Assembly (NCBI RefSeq): GCF_030733685.1
Contig: NZ_JASHIM010000021.1
Coordinates: 18,483-82,482 of the forward strand
Length of the DNA stretch: 64,000 bases
Source: Roseovarius sp. MMSF_3281
Lineage (GTDB): Bacteria > Pseudomonadota > Alphaproteobacteria > Rhodobacterales > Rhodobacteraceae
Reading direction: 5' to 3'
A program made the position numbers and the translations under genes. The notes beneath the pieces are model-generated. The model was given only the letters and a program-made list of their open reading frames with translations. It had not been told where the DNA came from and did no database searches. This document shows positions 25,155 to 34,231 of the stretch, one piece after another (within the stretch, counting starts at the first letter, position 1; every line of letters begins with the position of its first letter).

Positions 25155-27170
25155 TCAAAGCAAGGCTTTCGCTTTCTCGGTCACGGCCTCTGCCGTGATG
25201 CCGAATTTCTCGTAAAGCGTGCCTGCCGGGGCCGAGGCGCCGAAGCTGTCCATGCCGACGAAACCCGCCTTCTGTTCGCGCCCGCGCTCGCCGCACAGCC
25301 AACGATCCCAACCTTGGCGCACCGCGGCCTCAACCGCGACACGCACCGGGCCACCGGGCAGAACCTGCCGCCGGGTCTTTTCGTCTTGCTGCTCGAACAA
25401 TTCCCAGCAGGGCATGGAAACCACCCGGGTGCCGATCCCTTCGGCCTGAAGCGCCTCGCGCGCCTGCATGGCGATCTCCACTTCCGAGCCTGTGGCCATC
25501 AGGATCACCTGACGCTTACCCTCGGCATCGGCCAGAACATAGGCGCCCTGGGCAACCATGTTCTTGTTGCGATGCTCGGTCCGCAGGGTCTTGACCCCTT
25601 GGCGGGTCAGCGACAGGACCGATGGGGTCTCTTTCGAACTCAGCGCGATCTCCCAGGCTTCGGCGGTCTCAACGGTATCGCAGGGGCGGAACACCATGGT
25701 GTTCGGTGTGGCCCGCGAAATCGCCAGATGCTCAACCGGCTGGTGCGTCGGGCCGTCTTCGCCAAGGCCGATGCTGTCATGGGTCATGACAAAGACCGTC
25801 GGCTGCTTCGTCAGTGCCGCCAGGCGCATCGCCGGACGCGCGTAATCGGTAAAGCACATGAATGTGCCACCATAGGGGCGAATGCCGCCGTGCAGGGCCA
25901 TACCGTTCATCGCGGCGGCCATGCCATGCTCACGAATACCCCAATGCACATAACGGCCCTTGCGGTTGTCCGTGTCAAAAACCGTCATATCGCCCGATTG
26001 GGTGTTGTTCGAGCCGGACAGGTCCGCCGAACCCCCGATGGTTTCCGGCATGATCGGATTGACCACCTCCAGAACCATCTCGCTGGATTTGCGGGTGGCG
26101 ACCTTGGGCTGTTCTTCGCTGATCTGTTTCTTTAGCGCCTTGATCCGCGCCGAAAGCTTCTTGGGCACCTCGCGGGCGAAGATGCGCGCGAATTCGGCCT
26201 GCCGACGCTCGGACACCTCGGCCAAGCGGCCTTCCCATGCAGTCCGGTCCTCGGCCCCGCGTGCCCCGATGGATTCCCATGCTTGCTTGATCTCACCCGG
26301 CACTTCGAACGGCCCATAGGACCAGCCATAGGCTTCTTTCGCCGCGACCAGTTGGTCGTGATCTGTCAGCGCGCCATGCCCTTTCGAGGTATCCTGCGCC
26401 GCATGGCCAAGGGCGATATGCGTCTTGCAGGCAATCATCGTCGGGCGCTTGCTCGACTTTGCCTTGGTCAGCGCCGCGTCGATGTCCTCGGGGTCGTGCC
26501 CGTCGATCTCCAACACCTGCCAACCGCTGGCGCGGAAGCGCTTCACCTGGTCGGTGCGGTCGGCCAGATCGACCTTGCCGTCGATGGTGATGTTGTTGTT
26601 GTCCCACAGCACGATCAACTTGCCCAGATTGTGCCGCCCGGCCAAACCGATGGCCTCTTGGCTCACACCTTCCATCAGGCAGCCGTCACCGGCGATCACA
26701 TAGGTATGGTGATCCACCAGTTTCTTGCCAAAGCGCGCGCGCAGCATCTCCTCGGCCATGGCAAAGCCCACGGCATTGGAAATCCCCTGCCCCAGCGGGC
26801 CGGTCGTGGTCTCGATCCCGCGCGCAAGGAAATTCTCCGGGTGGCCCGCCGTCTTGGCGCCCCACTGGCGGAAGTTCTTCACTTCCTCCAGCGTGATATC
26901 CGGGTTCCCTGTCAGATACAGCAGCGAATAGAGCAGCATCGAGCCATGGCCCGCCGACAGGATAAACCGGTCGCGATCCGGCCACTCGGGGTTGGCGGCA
27001 TCGAATTTCAAATGCTTTTCGAACAGGACCGTCGCCACATCGGCCATGCCCATGGGCATACCGGAATGGCCCGAATTCGCAGCCGCGACCGCATCCAGCG
27101 TCAGGGCACGAATAGCGGCGGCTTTCATCCAATGGTCGGGGTCGGCAGAGCGCAGGGCAGCAATATCCAC
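25155..27170 (-). CDS. tkt: transketolase
   Basis: A 671-residue TPP-dependent transketolase of the pentose phosphate pathway (and of the Calvin cycle where present). Signatures: [18 protein letters not shown], the TPP motif [13 protein letters not shown] followed by [10 protein letters not shown], and the pyrimidine-domain [19 protein letters not shown]. The conserved His residues in SAGHGSM and in [12 protein letters not shown] line the active site. GTG 27170 is preferred because AAGGA stands 8 bases upstream and the family usually begins at DIAALR; an ATG at 27194 would add 8 residues. It is transcribed alone, divergent from the coiled-coil/zapA pair across 254 bases in which I saw no further element. 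Confidence 0.95.
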   Translation of the reverse strand: MDIAALRSADPDHWMKAAAIRALTLDAVAAANSGHSGMPMGMADVATVLFEKHLKFDAANPEWPDRDRFILSAGHGSMLLYSLLYLTGNPDITLEEVKNFRQWGAKTAGHPENFLARGIETTTGPLGQGISNAVGFAMAEEMLRARFGKKLVDHHTYVIAGDGCLMEGVSQEAIGLAGRHNLGKLIVLWDNNNITIDGKVDLADRTDQVKRFRASGWQVLEIDGHDPEDIDAALTKAKSSKRPTMIACKTHIALGHAAQDTSKGHGALTDHDQLVAAKEAYGWSYGPFEVPGEIKQAWESIGARGAEDRTAWEGRLAEVSERRQAEFARIFAREVPKKLSARIKALKKQISEEQPKVATRKSSEMVLEVVNPIMPETIGGSADLSGSNNTQSGDMTVFDTDNRKGRYVHWGIREHGMAAAMNGMALHGGIRPYGGTFMCFTDYARPAMRLAALTKQPTVFVMTHDSIGLGEDGPTHQPVEHLAISRATPNTMVFRPCDTVETAEAWEIALSSKETPSVLSLTRQGVKTLRTEHRNKNMVAQGAYVLADAEGKRQVILMATGSEVEIAMQAREALQAEGIGTRVVSMPCWELFEQQDEKTRRQVLPGGPVRVAVEAAVRQGWDRWLCGERGREQKAGFVGMDSFGASAPAGTLYEKFGITAEAVTEKAKALL

Positions 27171-27424
27171 GGGGTCATCCTTGCAAAGGTTCATCTTGCC
27201 CGCTGCATATCAGGCGCGAGGCAAAGATCAAGCATTACACCGCGCCGCAACGCCCCTGCGCGGGAAAAGCCCGCAAGGGCTTGCCACGCCCGCCGACAAG
27301 GCCAAACCGGCCCTTCTTAATGCGCTGTTTCAGGTTTTCGCCAGAAGGCATTAGACTTAACCACAAAATCGCGTTCAGGCGATTCGCGGCCGCCGCGTAA
27401 AACACCAACCCAAGGGGTCAGGAC

Positions 27425-27934
27425 ATGAGCGATATACCCGAGTTGCAGCGCCGAATTACCGCAGCGCTTGACCGCATCGGCCAAGGGCTGGACGGGATGG
27501 CCAAACCCGCCGAGGATGGAGAAATTGACACCCTCCGTCAGCAGCTTGAAGAAGAAAAGCTCGCCAACGCACAGCTTGAAGAACGCATCAAGAAACTCAA
27601 GGCTTCCCTCTCCGAGGCCGAAGCGGCCCGCGATGCCGCCCAATCCGACAGCGCCGAAAAGCTCACGGATATGGACAAATCCCTGCAATCCCTGCGCCAG
27701 GCCAACCAGCAGCTTCGTGATAACAACACCGCCCTGCGCGAGGCCAACGCCGAAGGCGTGGGCGAGGCGCATTTGATCAACAAGGCGATGCTGGCCGAGC
27801 TTGAAGGCCTGCGCGCCAGCCGCGCCGCCGACAAATCCGAGGCCGACGCGATCCTCTCTGAAATGGAGGTGATCCTGCAGCGCGCCGCGGGCGGCGATAC
27901 CGCCGATGACACCACCCAACCGGAGGATGCCTGA
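27425..27934 (+). CDS. coiled-coil protein preceding ZapA
   Basis: A 169-residue, highly charged protein predicted to be almost entirely coiled coil (about residues 30-125, with heptad-rich EEEKLANAQLEERIKKLKASL and later LRQANQQLRDNNTALREAN). There is no signal peptide or membrane helix. Its stop codon overlaps the zapA start (TGATG), so the two are translationally coupled, and a role in the FtsZ ring or its regulation is a reasonable inference. The family is not otherwise recognised. Confidence 0.82.
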   Translation: MSDIPELQRRITAALDRIGQGLDGMAKPAEDGEIDTLRQQLEEEKLANAQLEERIKKLKASLSEAEAARDAAQSDSAEKLTDMDKSLQSLRQANQQLRDNNTALREANAEGVGEAHLINKAMLAELEGLRASRAADKSEADAILSEMEVILQRAAGGDTADDTTQPEDA

Positions 27935-28332
27935 TGCCCGAAGTGCAAATTGAAATTGGTGGCCGGACCTTCGATGTCGCCTGCCAGGAAGGCGAAGAAC
28001 ACTACCTGCATTCCGCCGCCAAGATGCTGGACGAAGAAGCCTCGGTTCTCGCCGCCCAGATCGGCCGTATCCCCGAGGCACGGATGCTCTTGATGGCCGG
28101 CCTCATGCTGGCCGATAAAACCGCCGGCGTGCAGGACAAACTGAAAGCGATGGAAGATCGCATGGCCGAGAAAGAGGCCGAACTGGAGCAACTGCGCAAC
28201 GCCCCCACGCCCGAACCGAAAACCATCGAGGTGCCCGTGGTGCCAACGGATGTCACCGACAGCCTCGCGGAAATCGCCGCCCGGGCCGAGGCTCTGGCCG
28301 ACGAGGTGGACGGCAAAGCAAAAGGCGATTGA
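27934..28332 (+). CDS. zapA: cell division protein ZapA
   Basis: A 132-residue ZapA, a cytoplasmic protein that cross-links FtsZ filaments. The N-terminal globular part is EVQIEIGGRTFDVACQEGEE followed by HYLHSAAKMLDEEA, and the C-terminal part is a long coiled coil (KLKAMEDRMAEKEAELEQL). It is longer than E. coli ZapA because of a C-terminal acidic extension after residue 90. It overlaps the upstream coiled-coil gene by one base and is followed by a strong bidirectional terminator. Confidence 0.92.
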   Translation: MPEVQIEIGGRTFDVACQEGEEHYLHSAAKMLDEEASVLAAQIGRIPEARMLLMAGLMLADKTAGVQDKLKAMEDRMAEKEAELEQLRNAPTPEPKTIEVPVVPTDVTDSLAEIAARAEALADEVDGKAKGD

Positions 28333-28365
28333 ACGGCCTGTTCCTCCGACACGGTACCCTTAGTC

Positions 28366-28396
28366 AAAAGGCCCCAAGCACGGCTTGGGGCCTTTG
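28366..28396. terminator. bidirectional intrinsic terminator between zapA and glnT
   Basis: GGCCCCAAGC (28370-28379) and GCTTGGGGCC (28383-28392) form a 10-bp perfect stem with a 3-base loop. AAAA on the left and TTTGTCGTTTT on the right serve both converging transcripts. Confidence 0.88.
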
Positions 28397-28410
28397 TCGT
28401 TTTCAAGGCA

Positions 28411-29745
28411 TCAGATATCCAGCGTGTGCTCCTTTTCCCACCGGCTGAAATGCGACACGAAACTGTCCCACTCCTTGCGCTTCATGTTCAGATAGGCCTT
28501 CGAAAACTCATCGCCCATCATCGCCTTGAGTTCCTTGTCCTTGTCATACATACGCAGCGCATCCAGCATATTGAGCGGCAGTTTCGGCGCGCCGCGCACC
28601 TTGTGACCTTCGGCATACATATCAATATCATAGCGTTTGCCCGGATCGGCCTGCGCGCGCACGCCCGAAAGCCCCGCCGCGATGATCACCGCCTGAAGCA
28701 GATAGGGGTTTGCCGCCCCGTCCGGCAGGCGCAGCTCAAACCGCCCCGGCCCCGGCACCCGCACCATGTGGGTCCGGTTGTTGCCCGTCCATGTCACCGT
28801 GTTGGGTGCCCATGTCGCCCCCGAGGTGGTGCGCGGCGCATTGATCCGCTTATAGCTGTTGACCGTCGGGTTGGTGATCGCCGCCAAGGCGCTGGCGTGT
28901 TTCATGATCCCGCCAAGGAAATGCGCCCCCTGCTCCGACAGGCCCAGTTCCGCCGTCGGGCTGCCACTGCTGGCTTCGGTGGCGAAAATGTTGGTCTTGG
29001 CGTCCTCCCCGGCCCCATCCCAAACCGAGATATGCGCATGACACCCGTTGCCCGTCAGCCCCTCGATCGGCTTGGGCATGAATGTCGCGCGGAAGCCGTG
29101 CCTTTCGGCCACCGACTTGGTCATGAACTTGAAAAACGAATGCCGGTCGGCGGTGACAAGCGCATCGGCAAACTCCCAGTTCATCTCGAACTGGCCGTTG
29201 GCATCCTCATGGTCGTTCTGATACGGCCCCCACCCCAGTTCGAGCATGTAGTCGCAAATCTCGCGCACCACGTCATAGCGGCGCATCACCGCCTGTTGGT
29301 CGTAACAGGGTTTCTCGGCGGTATCGAATTCATCGCTTAGCTGCGTGCCATCGGGGGTCAACAGGAAATACTCCGCCTCGACCCCGGTTTTCACATGCAT
29401 GCCTTCGCTTGCCGCCTCGTCGATCAGGCGCCGCAGCACGTTGCGCGGGGCTTGGGCCACGTCCTCGCCTTCCATCACGGGGTTGGCGGCCACCCATGCC
29501 ACCTCGGGCTTCCACGGAAGTTGGATCACGCTATCGGGGTCCGGAACGGCCAGCATATCGGGATGCGCCGGTGTCATATCCAGCCACGTGGCAAACCCGG
29601 CAAACCCCGCGCCGTCTTCCTGCATATCGGCAATGGCCTGCGCCGGAACCAGCTTGGCCCGCTGCCCCCCGAAGAGGTCAGTAAAGGAAATCATGAAATA
29701 CTTGACGCCGCGCTCGGCGGCAAAGGATGCCAGATCTGTCGTCAT
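28411..29745 (-). CDS. glnT: GlnT-type glutamine synthetase / possible gamma-glutamylmethylamide synthetase
   Basis: A 444-residue glutamine-synthetase fold ligase. Catalytic-domain landmarks are the metal-binding VEAEYFLL, the QFEMNW segment, NGCHAHISVWD (ATP/glutamate site) and NRTHMVRVPGPGRFELRLPDGAANPYL near residue 320. The family includes rhizobial GlnT and gamma-glutamylmethylamide synthetase (GmaS), which ligates methylamine instead of ammonia; the two cannot be separated by eye. Three upstream genes on the same strand encode a split glutamate-synthase-like complex (GlxBCD or MgsABC), and both the glx and the methylamine interpretations predict this order. The gap to the FMN gene is 86 bases. 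Confidence 0.85.
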   Translation of the reverse strand: MTTDLASFAAERGVKYFMISFTDLFGGQRAKLVPAQAIADMQEDGAGFAGFATWLDMTPAHPDMLAVPDPDSVIQLPWKPEVAWVAANPVMEGEDVAQAPRNVLRRLIDEAASEGMHVKTGVEAEYFLLTPDGTQLSDEFDTAEKPCYDQQAVMRRYDVVREICDYMLELGWGPYQNDHEDANGQFEMNWEFADALVTADRHSFFKFMTKSVAERHGFRATFMPKPIEGLTGNGCHAHISVWDGAGEDAKTNIFATEASSGSPTAELGLSEQGAHFLGGIMKHASALAAITNPTVNSYKRINAPRTTSGATWAPNTVTWTGNNRTHMVRVPGPGRFELRLPDGAANPYLLQAVIIAAGLSGVRAQADPGKRYDIDMYAEGHKVRGAPKLPLNMLDALRMYDKDKELKAMMGDEFSKAYLNMKRKEWDSFVSHFSRWEKEHTLDI

Positions 29746-29831
29746 GGTCTTATTGTCCCTTTCGTTTGTTTACGTCCCTGTTGTTAGGAAATCGGGGCAG
29801 CCCTTGGCCGCCCCGTCCGATTGTCTTGCCG

Positions 29832-31193
29832 TTAAAACTGCGTGCCCGGCTTGCCGGGGTACCAGTTGGTCCCCGCAAGCGGCACCTGCGCCATCGCCGC
29901 CGCCTCCATCGTCAGGGCCACCAGATCCTCGGGCTCCAGATGCTGCACATGGTTCTTGCCGCAGGCCCGCGCCAAGGTCTGCGCCTCCAGCGCCATCACC
30001 TTGAGGTAATTGTTCAACCGGCGGCCCGCCTCGACCGGGTCCAGCCGCTTGGAAAGCTCCGGGTCCTGCGTGGAAATCCCCGCCGGGTCGCGCCCTTCGT
30101 GCCAATCGTCATAGGCCCCTGCGGTGGTGCCCATTTCCCGATACTCGGCCTCCCACTTGGGGTCATTGTCGCCAAGGGCGACCATGGCCGCCGTGCCGAT
30201 GCTTACCGCATCGGCGCCAAGCGCCAGGGCCTTGGCCACATCCGCACCCGAACGGATACCGCCCGAAACGATCAACTGCACTTTGCGGTGCATGTTCTGA
30301 TCCTGCAGCGCGCGCACCGCATCGCGGATACAGGCCAGCGTGGGCTGCCCCACATGTTCGATGAACACGTCCTGCGTCGCCGCCGTACCGCCCTGCATCC
30401 CGTCCAGCACCACAACATCCGCGCCCGCTTTCACCGCCAGCGTGGTGTCGAAATAGGGCCGCGCACCGCCCACCTTGATGTAAATCGGCTTTTCCCAGCC
30501 GGTGATTTCGCGCAGTTCCAAAATCTTGATCTCAAGGTCATCCGGCCCCGTCCAATCGGGATGCCGACAGGCGCTGCGCTGATCGATCCCCTTGGGCAAA
30601 TCGCGCATCTCGGCCACGCGGTCGGAAATCTTCTGGCCCAGAAGCATCCCGCCGCCACCGGGCTTGGCGCCCTGTCCCACGACCACCTCGATCGCATCCG
30701 CCTTGCGCAAATCGTCGGGGTTCATGCCATAGCGCGACGGCAGGTATTGATAGACCAGCGTTTTCGACTGGCCCCTCTCTTCCGTCGTCATGCCGCCATC
30801 GCCCGTGGTGGTCGAAGTGCCCGCCATGGACGCCCCGCGCCCAAGCGCCTCCTTGGCCTGTGCCGACAATGCGCCAAAGGACATGCCCGCGATGGTGATC
30901 GGAATATCCAACTCGATGGGTTTCTTGGCAAAACGCGTGCCAAGCACCACGTTGGTATCGCACCGCTCGCGATATCCCTCCAACGGATACCGGCTCATCG
31001 AAGCACCCAGGAACAGCAGGTCGTCGAAATGCGGCACCCGCCGTTTCGCCCCGCCACCGCGAATGTCGTAAATCCCCGTCGCCGCCGCGCGCCGAATCTC
31101 GGCGTTGACCTGCGGGCTGAAGGTGGCCGACTGCGTTGGCACTGTTTGCGGAATCGCGTGTTTTTGATCGTCTGCCATATCGATTCCCCTCAA
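29832..31193 (-). CDS. glxD: FMN-binding glutamate synthase family protein (GlxD / MgsC)
   Basis: A 453-residue protein corresponding to the FMN-dependent synthase domain of glutamate synthase. It has the TIM-barrel segments ITIAGMSFGALSAQAKEALG and GQGAKPGGGGMLLG. The FMN/Fe-S region features KVGGARPYFDTTLAVKAGADVVVLDGMQGGTAAT and the GGIRSGADVAKALALGADAV phosphate-binding loop. Together with GlxB (amidotransferase) and GlxC (GXGXG) it forms a heteromeric enzyme; in methylotrophs the equivalent makes N-methylglutamate from methylamine and glutamine-type donors. The start overlaps the glxC stop as ATGA. Confidence 0.85.
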   Translation of the reverse strand: MRGIDMADDQKHAIPQTVPTQSATFSPQVNAEIRRAAATGIYDIRGGGAKRRVPHFDDLLFLGASMSRYPLEGYRERCDTNVVLGTRFAKKPIELDIPITIAGMSFGALSAQAKEALGRGASMAGTSTTTGDGGMTTEERGQSKTLVYQYLPSRYGMNPDDLRKADAIEVVVGQGAKPGGGGMLLGQKISDRVAEMRDLPKGIDQRSACRHPDWTGPDDLEIKILELREITGWEKPIYIKVGGARPYFDTTLAVKAGADVVVLDGMQGGTAATQDVFIEHVGQPTLACIRDAVRALQDQNMHRKVQLIVSGGIRSGADVAKALALGADAVSIGTAAMVALGDNDPKWEAEYREMGTTAGAYDDWHEGRDPAGISTQDPELSKRLDPVEAGRRLNNYLKVMALEAQTLARACGKNHVQHLEPEDLVALTMEAAAMAQVPLAGTNWYPGKPGTQF

Positions 31194-31867
31194 TACGCGT
31201 TGTCGATGTTGAAATTGTACAGCTTCCGGGCCGAGCCATAGCGCCTGAACTCTTCCGGCTTGGCGTCAATCCCTGACCGCTCCAGCAAGTCGCGCAGGAT
31301 TTCCAGATGCTCGGGCCGCATCTCTTTCTCGATGCAATCGGCCCCAAGGCTTTTCACCTCGCCCCGCACGAAAAGCCGCGCCTCGTAGACCGAGTCGCCA
31401 AGCGCATCGCCCGCATCGCCACAGACCACAAGGTTTCCCTTTTGCGCCATGAAGGCCGACATATGGCCGACGTTGCCCTGCACCACGATGTCGATCCCCT
31501 TCATGGAAATCCCGCAGCGCGAACTGGCGTTGCCCTTGATGACCAGCAAACCACCATGGCCCGTGGCCCCGGCATATTGGCTGGCGTCGCCCTCGACGAT
31601 CACGGTGCCGCTCATCATGTTTTCGGCCACGCCCGGGCCGGCACTACCATCCACGGTAATGCTGGCCTGCTTGTTCATGCCCGCGCAGTAATACCCGGTC
31701 GACCCCTTGACCGTCACGTCAATCGGCGCGTCCAGCCCCACGGCAATCGCATGGCTGCCGCGCGGGTTGACCACCTGCCAAGCGGTTTCATTGGTCTGCT
31801 CGCTTTGCGCCTGAAGCGCGGCGTTCAAGGCCCGCAGGCCATTGGCTTCCAAATCGAATGTCTGCAT
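31190..31867 (-). CDS. glxC: GXGXG-domain protein (GlxC / MgsB)
   Basis: A 225-residue protein equal to the C-terminal GXGXG beta-helix domain of glutamate synthase. Repeated glycine turns appear as GSTGYYCAGMNKQASITVDGSAGPGVAENMMSG and later GNASSRCGISMKGIDIVVQGNVGH. It is the structural linker subunit of the split GlxBCD (MgsABC) enzyme. It starts one base after the amidotransferase stop and overlaps glxD at its end, so the three are made as one coupled set. Confidence 0.86.
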   Translation of the reverse strand: MQTFDLEANGLRALNAALQAQSEQTNETAWQVVNPRGSHAIAVGLDAPIDVTVKGSTGYYCAGMNKQASITVDGSAGPGVAENMMSGTVIVEGDASQYAGATGHGGLLVIKGNASSRCGISMKGIDIVVQGNVGHMSAFMAQKGNLVVCGDAGDALGDSVYEARLFVRGEVKSLGADCIEKEMRPEHLEILRDLLERSGIDAKPEEFRRYGSARKLYNFNIDNAY

Positions 31868-31868
31868 A

Positions 31869-32762
31869 TCAGTGCTTCCAGAAGTAAACGGTTGCGGGTT
31901 CCGGCTCCCATACGCGGGCCTCTTCGATCCCGGGCAGGTTCACCAGCGCGCGGTATTCGCTGCCAAAGGCCACATATTGGTCGGTCTCGGCCATCACCGC
32001 AGGCTTGCAGGCAATCGGGTCGCGCACCACGCCGAAGCCATCCTTGGTGCCGACGACAAAGGTGAAGAAACCGTCCAGATCCTCCAACCCCGATTCCAGC
32101 GCCTCGCCAAGGCTATGCCCCTGCTGCATCTTCCATGTCAGATAGGCCGCGGCCACCTCGGAATCGTTCTCGGTTTCCACGCTGACCCCTTCGCGCGCCA
32201 ACTGCCGCCGCAGGGAGTTGTGGTTGGAAAGCGATCCATTGTGCACAAGGCACTGATCGGCCCCGGTGGAAAACGGATGCGCGCCCAGTGTCGTCACCGC
32301 CGACTCGGTCGCCATCCGCGTGTGACCGATGCCGTGGCTGCCCGCCAAATGCGGAATATCGAACCGATTGGCCACATCGCCGGGCAGGCCCACCTCCTTG
32401 TAGATCTCGATCGCCTCCCCCGCGCTCATCACCCGCGCATCGGGGCGCAATTCTTTGAGGGCGGCACGCGCCTCGGCCATCTTGGCGTCGGGCAGGTCGA
32501 TCACCGCGTGGGTATCCTTGATCCGCACGGTCACATCACTGCCAAGCACCTTGGCCATCTCATCGCCCAACCCGGCGAACCGGCCGGGGTCATCGGCCTG
32601 CACGGTCAACTTGGCCCGCCCCTCCCGATCTTGGGAATAAACGGCAATCCCCGCGCTGTCGGGGCCACGATCCGTCATGGTGATCAGCATCTCGCTCAGC
32701 ATCTCACCCAAGCGCGGCTCAAGCGCTTTATCCTTCAAAAACAATCCGACGATTCCACACAT
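31869..32762 (-). CDS. glxB: class II glutamine amidotransferase (GlxB / MgsA)
   Basis: A 297-residue Ntn-type amidotransferase. The start was set at MCGIVGLFLKD so that Cys2 becomes the N-terminal nucleophile; four codons upstream are also open but would bury it. Glutaminase-site features include RMATESAVTTLGAHPFS and VHNGSLSNHNSLRRQL. It supplies ammonia, or the equivalent N-transfer step, to the GlxC/GlxD subunits. It is first in the unit. The 162-base gap upstream is AT-rich (ATTAAGAATGTATTATTCC) and probably holds the promoter. Confidence 0.87.
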   Translation of the reverse strand: MCGIVGLFLKDKALEPRLGEMLSEMLITMTDRGPDSAGIAVYSQDREGRAKLTVQADDPGRFAGLGDEMAKVLGSDVTVRIKDTHAVIDLPDAKMAEARAALKELRPDARVMSAGEAIEIYKEVGLPGDVANRFDIPHLAGSHGIGHTRMATESAVTTLGAHPFSTGADQCLVHNGSLSNHNSLRRQLAREGVSVETENDSEVAAAYLTWKMQQGHSLGEALESGLEDLDGFFTFVVGTKDGFGVVRDPIACKPAVMAETDQYVAFGSEYRALVNLPGIEEARVWEPEPATVYFWKH

Positions 32763-32870
32763 CGACGCCTCCATAATCCTGTGCTGAAAACGCTAGCCCG
32801 AGTCGCAAGTGACCTCAATATTAAGAATGTATTATTCCTAATAGGAAACTTCGAAAAATCGATATTGCAC

Positions 32871-32904
32871 AAAAAAGCGGCCCCCGATCCGCACCGGGGG
32901 CCGC
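32871..32904 (-). terminator. intrinsic terminator of the soxEF unit
   Basis: GCGGCCCCCG and CGGGGGCCGC form a 10-bp perfect stem (32877-32904). Read on the minus strand it is followed by six T (32871-32876). It lies 20 bases after the soxF stop and separates sox from glxB. Confidence 0.92.
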
Positions 32905-32924
32905 CTGTCATGGATTGGCAGGGG

Positions 32925-34193
32925 TCAAGACGCGCCGAACATGTCCTCGGTGATGCCCGAGTACCAGCCAAGGCTTTCCTCGTAGGTCGCCTTGCGCATG
33001 GCCGAATCCTCGCCCGTCTGGCTGATGAAGCCATCCACCTTGGCAATCTTCTCATCCGTCGCCTGGTAAGACGCGCCGACCTTCACACCGTCATCGGTGT
33101 CAATCAGGCTCCAGCAGGTGTTCGAGAATTTCGCCGGGAAGACCTTGGAGCCGGTCAGCGCCCCACGAACGGCCATGGCCGCCACCTTCGCCTGGGAATT
33201 GGCCGAATAGCCCGATTTCGGCATATCGCCCTGGTTCGTGGCATCGCCAAGAACATGGATATTCTCGTCCATCCGCGATTGCATGGTTGCCGGGACAACA
33301 GGCGCCCAATTGCCTTCGGTAATCTCCGCCATGTCGCAAATCTTGCCCGCCTTCTGGGCCGGAATGACATTGCAGACATCCACCTTCTCGATCGCGCCGT
33401 CGATATCCACGGTCATCTCGTCGGGGTTCACACTCACGTTCTGGCCGCCGAAATCCGGGCCGATCCGTTCGATCATACCGCCATAATGTTTCTGCCACCC
33501 CTCTTCGAAAAGCGCCTGCTTCGAGAACTTCGCCTTGGGGTCCGCGATCAGGATTTTCGCCGTGGGGTTAATCTCTTTCAGCAAATGCGCCACCATGCTG
33601 ATCCGCTCATAGGGCCCCGGCGGGCAACGGTAGGGGTTGGGCGGGGCCACCATGGCATAAAGCCCACCCTCCGGCATCGCCTCGATCTGCGCCTTGAGCA
33701 GTTCGGTCTGGCTGCCCGCCTTGTAGGCATGGGGCATCTTGTTTTGCTGGCTCACGTCCCAACCCGGCACCGCACCTTCGACGAAATCAATGCCGGGCGA
33801 CAGGATCAGGCGATCATACGGCAGCGTCGCGCCCCCGGCCAAGCTTACCGTTTTGGCATCACGGTCAATCCCCACGGCCCAGTCATGCACCACGTTCACG
33901 CCGTAATCGCTGGCCAAGGTGCCATAGCTGTGGCCGATGCTGCTCAAATCGCGGAAACCGCCGATATAAAGGTTCGAGAAAAAGCAGGTGTAATAGGCGC
34001 GTGTGGGTTCCACCAAGGTCACGTCGATCGCGCTGTCGCTCTCCTTTGCGATATAACGGGCCGCGGTTGCCCCGCCTGCCCCGCCGCCAACCACGACGAC
34101 ACGCGGCTTACCTTGGCCGCGTACCATCGGAGCCGACAGCGCCGCCGCAGCCGCGACACCCGTGCCGATAAAGACTCGTCTGTTAAGGGTCAT
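32925..34193 (-). CDS. soxF: SoxF, flavoprotein (FccB-like sulfide dehydrogenase) of the sox cluster
   Basis: A 422-residue FAD-dependent oxidoreductase of the flavocytochrome c sulfide dehydrogenase type. The N-terminal Tat signal is LNRRVFIGTGVAAAAALSAP. The FAD-binding motif is VVVVGGGAGGATAARYI (about residues 32-48), and redox cysteines appear in YYTCFFSNLY and in NPYRCPPGPYE. It would act in the periplasm with the diheme cytochrome SoxE encoded immediately upstream, passing electrons from sulfide or reactivating SoxYZ. The 38-base gap to soxE supports one transcript; a strong terminator follows. Confidence 0.93.
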   Translation of the reverse strand: MTLNRRVFIGTGVAAAAALSAPMVRGQGKPRVVVVGGGAGGATAARYIAKESDSAIDVTLVEPTRAYYTCFFSNLYIGGFRDLSSIGHSYGTLASDYGVNVVHDWAVGIDRDAKTVSLAGGATLPYDRLILSPGIDFVEGAVPGWDVSQQNKMPHAYKAGSQTELLKAQIEAMPEGGLYAMVAPPNPYRCPPGPYERISMVAHLLKEINPTAKILIADPKAKFSKQALFEEGWQKHYGGMIERIGPDFGGQNVSVNPDEMTVDIDGAIEKVDVCNVIPAQKAGKICDMAEITEGNWAPVVPATMQSRMDENIHVLGDATNQGDMPKSGYSANSQAKVAAMAVRGALTGSKVFPAKFSNTCWSLIDTDDGVKVGASYQATDEKIAKVDGFISQTGEDSAMRKATYEESLGWYSGITEDMFGAS

Positions 34194-34231
34194 GGTATTT
34201 CCTCCCGGTTGCGCCGGTATGATCCGGCAAG

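Noticed and set aside
28333..28410. 6S RNA next to zapA
   Set aside because: The gap is only 78 bases and holds just a bidirectional terminator; there is no room for a 6S RNA.
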